Of a stretch of 42,083 bases of DNA, positions 42,035 through 42,083 are shown one piece after another. The position numbers and the translations under genes are program-made. This DNA is from Candidatus Coprenecus stercorigallinarum (GTDB taxonomy: Bacteria; Bacteroidota; Bacteroidia; Bacteroidales; UBA932). Where the stretch lies: positions 1 through 42,083 of the forward strand of contig DVIL01000013.1 of the NCBI GenBank assembly GCA_018711305.1. Direction: 5' to 3'. Under the pieces are notes generated by a model. It made no database searches. It was not told the DNA's origin and worked only from the letters and a program-made list of their open reading frames with translations. Each line of letters begins with the position of its first letter. Positions within the stretch are counted from its first letter, which is position 1.

Positions 42035-42083
42035 GTAAAGTTAAGCAATTTAATCTACCCCCCCCAAAAAAATGAGGGATTTT

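Noticed and set aside
42058-42072. C8A7 run at the window end as a phase-variable tract or terminator
   Set aside because: It lies at the edge with no coding frame or clear stem; too little flanking sequence to judge.
1-42083. CRISPR arrays, insertion sequences, integrases, restriction or toxin-antitoxin systems
   Set aside because: No regularly spaced repeats and no transposase, integrase or defence-type proteins were seen on either strand.

Overview
Organism. The window looks like chromosome of a Bacteroidales bacterium of moderate-to-high GC. Several things point there: exbB with two exbD genes, a DUF4831 protein, a DUF4384-type exported protein, a group B-type [FeFe] hydrogenase, GH20/GH84 exo-hexosaminidases, and many promoters of the Bacteroidetes form (TTG, about 19-20 bases, then TAnnTTTG). 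The genus cannot be resolved from the sequence. Most of the window is compact, operon-rich core genome.

Layout. 1-2.6 kb: tRNA-Ser(GGA), then an ExbB / 4-TM protein / ExbD / ExbD energy-transduction operon ending in a terminator. 2.6-6.7 kb: alkaline phosphatase, asnS, udk and a TonB-like protein, closely packed. 6.7-12.4 kb: a complete tripartite RND efflux pump (lipoprotein adaptor, inner-membrane pump, TolC-type outer-membrane channel). 12.5-18.8 kb: exported DUF4384-like protein, shortened LysR regulator coupled to a serine hydrolase, a lipid A-type acyltransferase with a DUF4831 protein, and pepD. 18.8-20.1 kb: rpsF-rpsR-rplI with an overlapping promoter/terminator. 20.1-21.4 kb: lipoprotein with YCF48/BNR-like repeats. 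21.4-23.0 kb: gene-poor accessory stretch with a sigma-54 promoter, a predicted small RNA, structured repeats and a broken membrane-protein ORF. 23.0-24.3 kb (minus): cyclophilin lipoprotein and nitroreductase. 24.3-30.9 kb: patatin/outer-membrane protein, polysaccharide flippase, dut, murF and a family 2 glycosyltransferase (envelope building). 31.0-32.5 kb: [FeFe] hydrogenase with its own promoter. 32.5-39.2 kb (minus): truncated GH31, GH84, GH20 and a nucleoside-symporter-like MFS protein, an amino-sugar glycan module without SusC/SusD. 39.4-40.9 kb: glutamine synthetase. 40.9-41.9 kb (minus): an unknown exported protein followed by a second sigma-54 promoter and small RNA.

Most interesting signal. 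Two loci 19.5 kb apart and in opposite orientation carry the same arrangement. Three bases after the stop codon of an exported-protein gene there is a near-perfect sigma-54 promoter (TGGCACG-N4-TTGYA). Exactly 12 bases after its -12 element begins a nearly identical segment of about 34 nt, and a hairpin that resembles an intrinsic terminator follows, giving RNAs of about 80 nt. The promoter spacers and hairpins differ; only the promoter elements and the RNA 5' segment are conserved. That segment is the reverse complement of what looks like a translation start (TTAACCT repeated, then CCTATGAAAAAACTATC). I infer a family of sigma-54-dependent small RNAs that could mask the start regions of a set of mRNAs sharing that leader, possibly SusC-type genes. 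No matching target lies in this window.
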